From: Phoronis australis
Taxonomy: Eukaryota > Phoronida > Phoronidae
NCBI GenBank assembly: GCA_002633005.1
Contig: NMRA01000421.1
Location: forward strand, 148,542-212,541
Direction of reading: 5' to 3'
DNA length: 64,000 nt
Shown: positions 61,201-64,000 of the stretch, in pieces
How the letters are laid out: every line of letters begins with the position of its first letter
Position numbering within the stretch: position 1 is the first letter of the stretch
The notes under the pieces: generated by a model
What the model saw: the letters and a program-made list of their open reading frames with translations, nothing else
The model's database searches: none
Told to the model about the DNA's origin: nothing
Made by a program: the position numbers and the translations under genes

Positions 61201-63707
61201 GTAAGAAGTAATAATCTATTTAATTAATGGAGCTATGAACCAGGACTTCATCCATTTTTTGATTTAGCATCCGTACCTTTAAAATTCTGGTCTTAAGTTT
61301 CCTTTACTAAGATTAGAGGTAAATTCCTAAGCCAGGAAAGTTCAATATTACTAAAGAACGGGCCCTGTAAGTTGGCTTGTTGTAGCTGGCCATTTTAGAC
61401 TCTGAGCATGTTCTTATATCACGTCTCGCGAACCGAAAGTTTTTTCCAGTTCACTAACCACTCATCTGAGAAAGGAACAAGACAGTGAACACCTAGTGTG
61501 AAATAAACATGTATCTTCCTTCCCAGGTGTGCCACATTCCTAATAATGTTGGTCAAAACCCAATATTTACAAATTGGTAATCATATGTTGACTACAATTA
61601 TGCAGATTTCTGGAAACATCATGGCCATATTAAACCTTTGTGTTCTTTTACCACACTTGTGCAAAGAGTTGAAAGTCATCTTATCAAGTCATCATTTTGC
61701 TGTCAAAAGCTAACTGCTTTGTCCCCTTGCCACCCTACAGCACCTAGTGACAAAATTATGCAACTGTCAATGTTGTGAATGGTGCATAACTGACTGGTTG
61801 TTTTACTTTTCACTGAAAAATCCCATCTGGTCATGAACCATACCTCATCATTGGTCCAGCCTTCTGATCTCCAACGGAAGGCGGACACAAATGCCATAGT
61901 GAGCACACCCAGGGCACCAGCCCCAGGAAAGCCAGCGGCATTACTACCAAACATGACAAACAAACCTCCACCTAGGAAGAGCAGGGTGCGAAACAACACC
62001 AGGTTAGACTGAAAAGACAGAAAACAAAGATTACAAATGTTTTCCGGGCCCCATTGTCTCAACAAAATGTTCAAAATAAATTGGACAGACTTAAGACAGA
62101 ACTACGTCAGACTCTGGTAAACTATGACAAGCATTTTGTCAAAATTATTTCGCTGTTTAGAAGACCTTGTGTCATAGTAAAATGGCGCTTTGTCTAAGCT
62201 TAGTCAGAGTTTAATATTACTTTATTGTGCTTAGCTCCTAATTGTTTATTTGAGAATGGCCTTGCACAGCAAGTTGTCGCAATTTTTGAGAAAGTGCGTG
62301 AACTAAAACCCGATGAGATTTTGTCAAGATTTAGCCAGCACTAAAACAGAACTGATTCAAAATAAACAGAAAAGAATATTTAGTCAAATTTTTGTGTTGA
62401 ATTTGAATTCGAAGTTGTCCATTTTATTTTGGAAATACTACAGCTGATTAGCAGTAAAAAACAACTACAGTTACAATCTTTAGGTCTATACAGCCATCAG
62501 GTTATCACATTCTCACCAAGGCGGGTGGTTCAAATAACTGACACAAAAAGGAGATCTTACAACACATTTGTAGACAAAGGAAATTATGCTGTGAGCTGTT
62601 ACTGCATAAATCTGATGCTAATCAGAAACACTTACGTGCTTCCGATGAGGAATGTACCAGAGAAAGATTCCATAGACGATGCCAAACGTCACTCCCATTA
62701 GAGCCTCGAGGGGACCCCTGGCTATGGCCAGGGCTAAATCACCTGAAACACACGTTTTTATGGAGTGCATCAACACATGTGATTTCTACTACGGTAAATT
62801 TAAGTGGAAAGGAAATAATTGTAATTCCGTCATTTTACAAAAAGAAATATTCTACCATATTAAAGAAACAACACAACACAAAATTACACAAACATGCGTG
62901 TCATGCGTGTGCAACATGTAATGCGTGTACAACATGTCTTTATGTCTTCAATTAAACAATAAACAACATCACGGATGGGTAAAGTTCTCTCAAGTAACAC
63001 TAAGCAACTTCCTACCTGTTGAGAAAGTGATGCCTAATACGACACCAAACCCACTAATGGCCAACACATCATCAATGCTGGCTGCAGCGATCACCAGAGT
63101 GGGTATCCCTTGGTCAGTACCATAACCTCGGTCTTGTAGAGACAACAAGCTGGGCACCACGACGGCAGGAGAGACAGCTGCCAGAACAAATCTGAAAATT
63201 AGTAATTGGGTAAGCAAGTTAATAAAAATCATTTTGGCATACGCCTGTTTTGTTCACAAAAATTCAATGTGTGCCTCCAATTTGGCATGAAACAAACAGA
63301 AATCTAAAATGTGATGATTAATAAACACAGTCCAAGTTTTCAACTGGGCTATCACACCCTTTGGTTTCACTGTTAGTATCAATAATTACTACACAGAAAT
63401 GATTTGAAATTATAATAACAAATGAAATTATTAACATTATAGGGCTCAAAACTGGTTTAGGAAGTTCAATAATTTCAGAAAAATTTAGCTCAGTCATTAA
63501 GACTGTCAGTTCAGTATTACTCACCCTAACATGAATCCCCACTCCCAGGGAAAGCCCATCAGTAGGTTAGTAGTAACTGCCACGGTGATGCACTCCACAA
63601 TGCAGGGTAAGAAGGCTAGTCTAACCACAACACAGGAGAGCTTCTTCAGCGCTTTAGGATCAAGTCCCAGGCCAGCTCGAAGTAGGATAACAACAAGGGC
63701 GATGGTT
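55088..63707 (-). CDS. SLC9B: SLC9B/NHA-type Na+/H+ antiporter (C-terminal 8 exons)
   Basis: A multi-pass cation/proton antiporter of the CPA2 family (animal NHA1/NHA2, SLC9B1/2) that exchanges Na+ or Li+ for H+. Eight exons on the complement join in frame to 379 codons plus stop. The order follows NHA2: VILLRAGLGLD, VLAAVSPAVVVPSLL, the ion-binding pair in ASIDDVLAISGF (Asp-Asp codons at 63068-63073), FQPLLFGLIGAEVDL, IPIAWLPKATVQ, and the last helix LTIAVLVIIITAPIGA followed by a charged cytosolic tail. NHA2 has about 530 residues, so the N-terminal tail and first helices lie past 64000. Whether it is orthologous to B1 or B2 cannot be said. It is convergent with the upstream NOS gene. Confidence 0.95.
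56284..56361 (-). CDS. SLC9B: SLC9B exon: short loop exon
   Basis: 26 codons reading AAIGGVALDTARNQNSGPEA and IQLGMK, matching AAIGSVALDTAR......L..YGM. Phase 0 at both ends. Confidence 0.95.
57531..57765. repeat. 235-bp near-perfect palindrome (foldback MITE)
   Basis: TAACAGCTTATTATTTAA at the left is mirrored at the right, and the arms meet at GGCCCCCTATATTAATATAGG-type words near 57610 and 57665. In an SLC9B intron, about 233 bases past the end of the exon at 57998. Confidence 0.92.
57998..58134 (-). CDS. SLC9B: SLC9B exon: core helices
   Basis: Encodes ATLFIGLVFRIITSFLAVFG and KEQFFIPIAWLPKATVQ. The (F/I)AWLPKATVQ motif is a strong SLC9B marker with a conserved Lys. A 2.4 kb transposon-like element begins about 87 bases on the 5' side (transcript sense) of this exon. 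Confidence 0.97.
58221..60593 (+). mobile_element. 2.4 kb long-TIR transposon-like element with decayed gene
   Basis: The two ends are inverted copies of each other over roughly 350 bases (left TTTTTTGGGGAAAGTGG, right CCACTTTCCCAAAAAG; both arms contain multiple CCAAGATGGCCGCC-type words and AAAATG(A/G)(T/C)GCCGGTAAAAT). The arms enclose the decayed + strand gene described next. The whole lies within one SLC9B intron. Confidence 0.8.
58800..59970 (+). pseudogene. Decayed transposon-borne gene (HAFTGxDxT-type, Cys-rich end)
   Basis: Broken frames, in order: KALPAFHAFTWTDNTGPLCR, then TFCTSYEVTGEPLFTLAPFT, then MADSDKRPPTIGALKQHC, and finally EMVRCQCKNDCSSQRYS with SKDLPYTDLCQCSAEC. I recall abundant uncharacterised invertebrate repeat proteins with an LHAFTGCD.T-like motif and a CxC-rich C-terminus; this is a match by motif only. 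Many stops and frameshifts make it non-functional. Its enzymatic role, if any, is unknown to me. Confidence 0.6.
60594..61018. other. SLC9B intron part
   Basis: An 83-codon frame on the complement (60691-60942) is not recognised. Nothing else seen. Confidence 0.5.
61019..61127 (-). CDS. SLC9B: SLC9B exon: transport-core helix
   Basis: Encodes WILFQPLLFGLIGAEVDL, nearly identical to W.IFQPLLFGLIGAEV in NHA2, then TTLDGSTIG. Phase 0 in, phase 1 out. Confidence 0.96.
61128..61843. other. SLC9B intron
   Basis: No recognisable feature. Confidence 0.6.
61844..62008 (-). CDS. SLC9B: SLC9B exon: membrane helices
   Basis: Encodes VLFRTLLFLGGGLFVMFGS, GFPGAGALGVLTMAFVSAFR and SEGWTNDE, aligning with the RTFLVLGLS....FGFPG.G.L.TLVMAF.AG.GW segment. 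55 whole codons in phase 0. Confidence 0.94.
62009..62635. other. SLC9B intron
   Basis: No recognisable feature. Confidence 0.6.
62636..62742 (-). CDS. SLC9B: SLC9B exon: membrane helix
   Basis: Encodes RGPLEALMGVTFGIVYGIFL then WYIPHRKH, aligning with the RG.LEV..G...G.VLGFFI.YFP segment of NHA2. Acceptor TTTCAG and donor GTAAGTG. Confidence 0.92.
63016..63191 (-). CDS. SLC9B: SLC9B exon with ion-binding Asp-Asp
   Basis: Encodes FVLAAVSPAVVVPSLLSLQ, GIPTLVIAAASIDDVLAISG and FSTG. The SPAVVVP helix break and the DD pair form the transport site in NHA antiporters. Phase 2 in, phase 1 out. Confidence 0.97.
63525..63707 (-). CDS. SLC9B: SLC9B exon 1 of those visible
   Basis: Encodes TIALVVILLRAGLGLDPKAL, KKLSCVVVRLAFLPCIVE and LLMGFPWEWGFMLG, matching RAGLGLD.KALKKL...CVRL...PCIVE....LL..PW.WGF.LG of NHA2. 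The first base completes an Arg codon from an unseen upstream exon. The donor is GTGAGT. Confidence 0.95.
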
Positions 63708-64000
63708 CTGCAATTGTGTCATAATTCTTGAAATAATTCCAAGTTTTTGATGGCCATACTAGTTCATGCGTTACTGTATTCAGATGTAAACAGCTAGTAT
63801 ACCTATGATAGCCTTTCCTTTACCATTTGAGAGTCCTTGCCAAACATCTAGAAGCCACAAATCTCAGTTACCCATGAAGCAAGTACGGTAATTGCATGCA
63901 GCAGGAAAAATCATTTTAAAGCACACATTACATCCAAACTGAAGCATAACGGCTTACATTTACAAACAATACTTCTCAGGCCAGGACATACACATCTGGC
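63708..64000. other. SLC9B intron running off the window
   Basis: The next upstream SLC9B exon should end with two bases of an Arg codon before a GT donor on the complement. No such exon was recognised before the window edge. A GTAAGC on the complement near 63950 has stops in the needed frame. Confidence 0.55.

Noticed and set aside
63950-64000. Possible next SLC9B exon at the window edge (complement reads GLRSIV before GTAAGC)
   Set aside because: The phase required to join the next exon puts a stop just before the donor.

Overview
This is a eukaryotic (metazoan) genomic window, AT-rich and intron-rich, with an assembly gap (N run at 50598-50801). No prokaryotic features are present. Spliced GT-AG genes, THAP/P-like DNA transposons, a LINE remnant, a tyrosine-recombinase fragment and many small inverted-repeat elements point to a non-vertebrate animal, perhaps a marine invertebrate such as a cnidarian or invertebrate deuterostome. 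The sequence alone does not settle the species.

Two real protein genes were reconstructed by hand from splice sites, reading phase and recognisable family motifs. On the + strand, 24 exons between 5146 and 48704 join without a phase break into 1079 codons of a nitric oxide synthase (NOS). It runs from the zinc-cysteine/haem oxygenase domain through the calmodulin helix, FMN domain, FAD domain and NADPH domain to the stop codon. The extreme N-terminus is not found and probably lies upstream of the window. A 90-base phase-symmetrical exon (26296-26385) sits exactly where neuronal/endothelial-type NOS carry the autoinhibitory FMN-domain insert. On the - strand, 8 exons between 63707 and 55088 encode the C-terminal 379 residues of an SLC9B (NHA-type) sodium/proton antiporter with its membrane-embedded Asp-Asp pair; its N-terminal exons lie beyond the right edge. 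The two genes converge tail to tail across about 6.4 kb.

The rest is introns and intergenic DNA full of mobile-element debris: two inverted 1.5-1.6 kb THAP-domain (P-like) elements (5773-7320 and 27427-29063); a LINE reverse-transcriptase remnant (about 16630-18870); a tyrosine-recombinase fragment (about 45770-46130); four copies of a roughly 0.8 kb family that carries a tRNA-like Pol III promoter at one end and a strong palindrome at the other (14706-15557 and a cluster at 46165-48042); three copies of a small MITE family with matching 5-bp target duplications; a 288-bp MITE with a 6-bp duplication; several near-perfect palindromes; and a 2.4 kb long-TIR element (58221-60593) inside an SLC9B intron with a decayed gene ending in a Cys-rich region. 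Tandem arrays include a 41-bp repeat that duplicates an NOS 5' splice site and a 19-bp minisatellite just past the SLC9B 3' end.

No functional link between NOS and SLC9B is implied. The regions most worth following up are the tRNA-bearing palindromic family, the long-TIR element, and the NOS autoinhibitory cassette exon.
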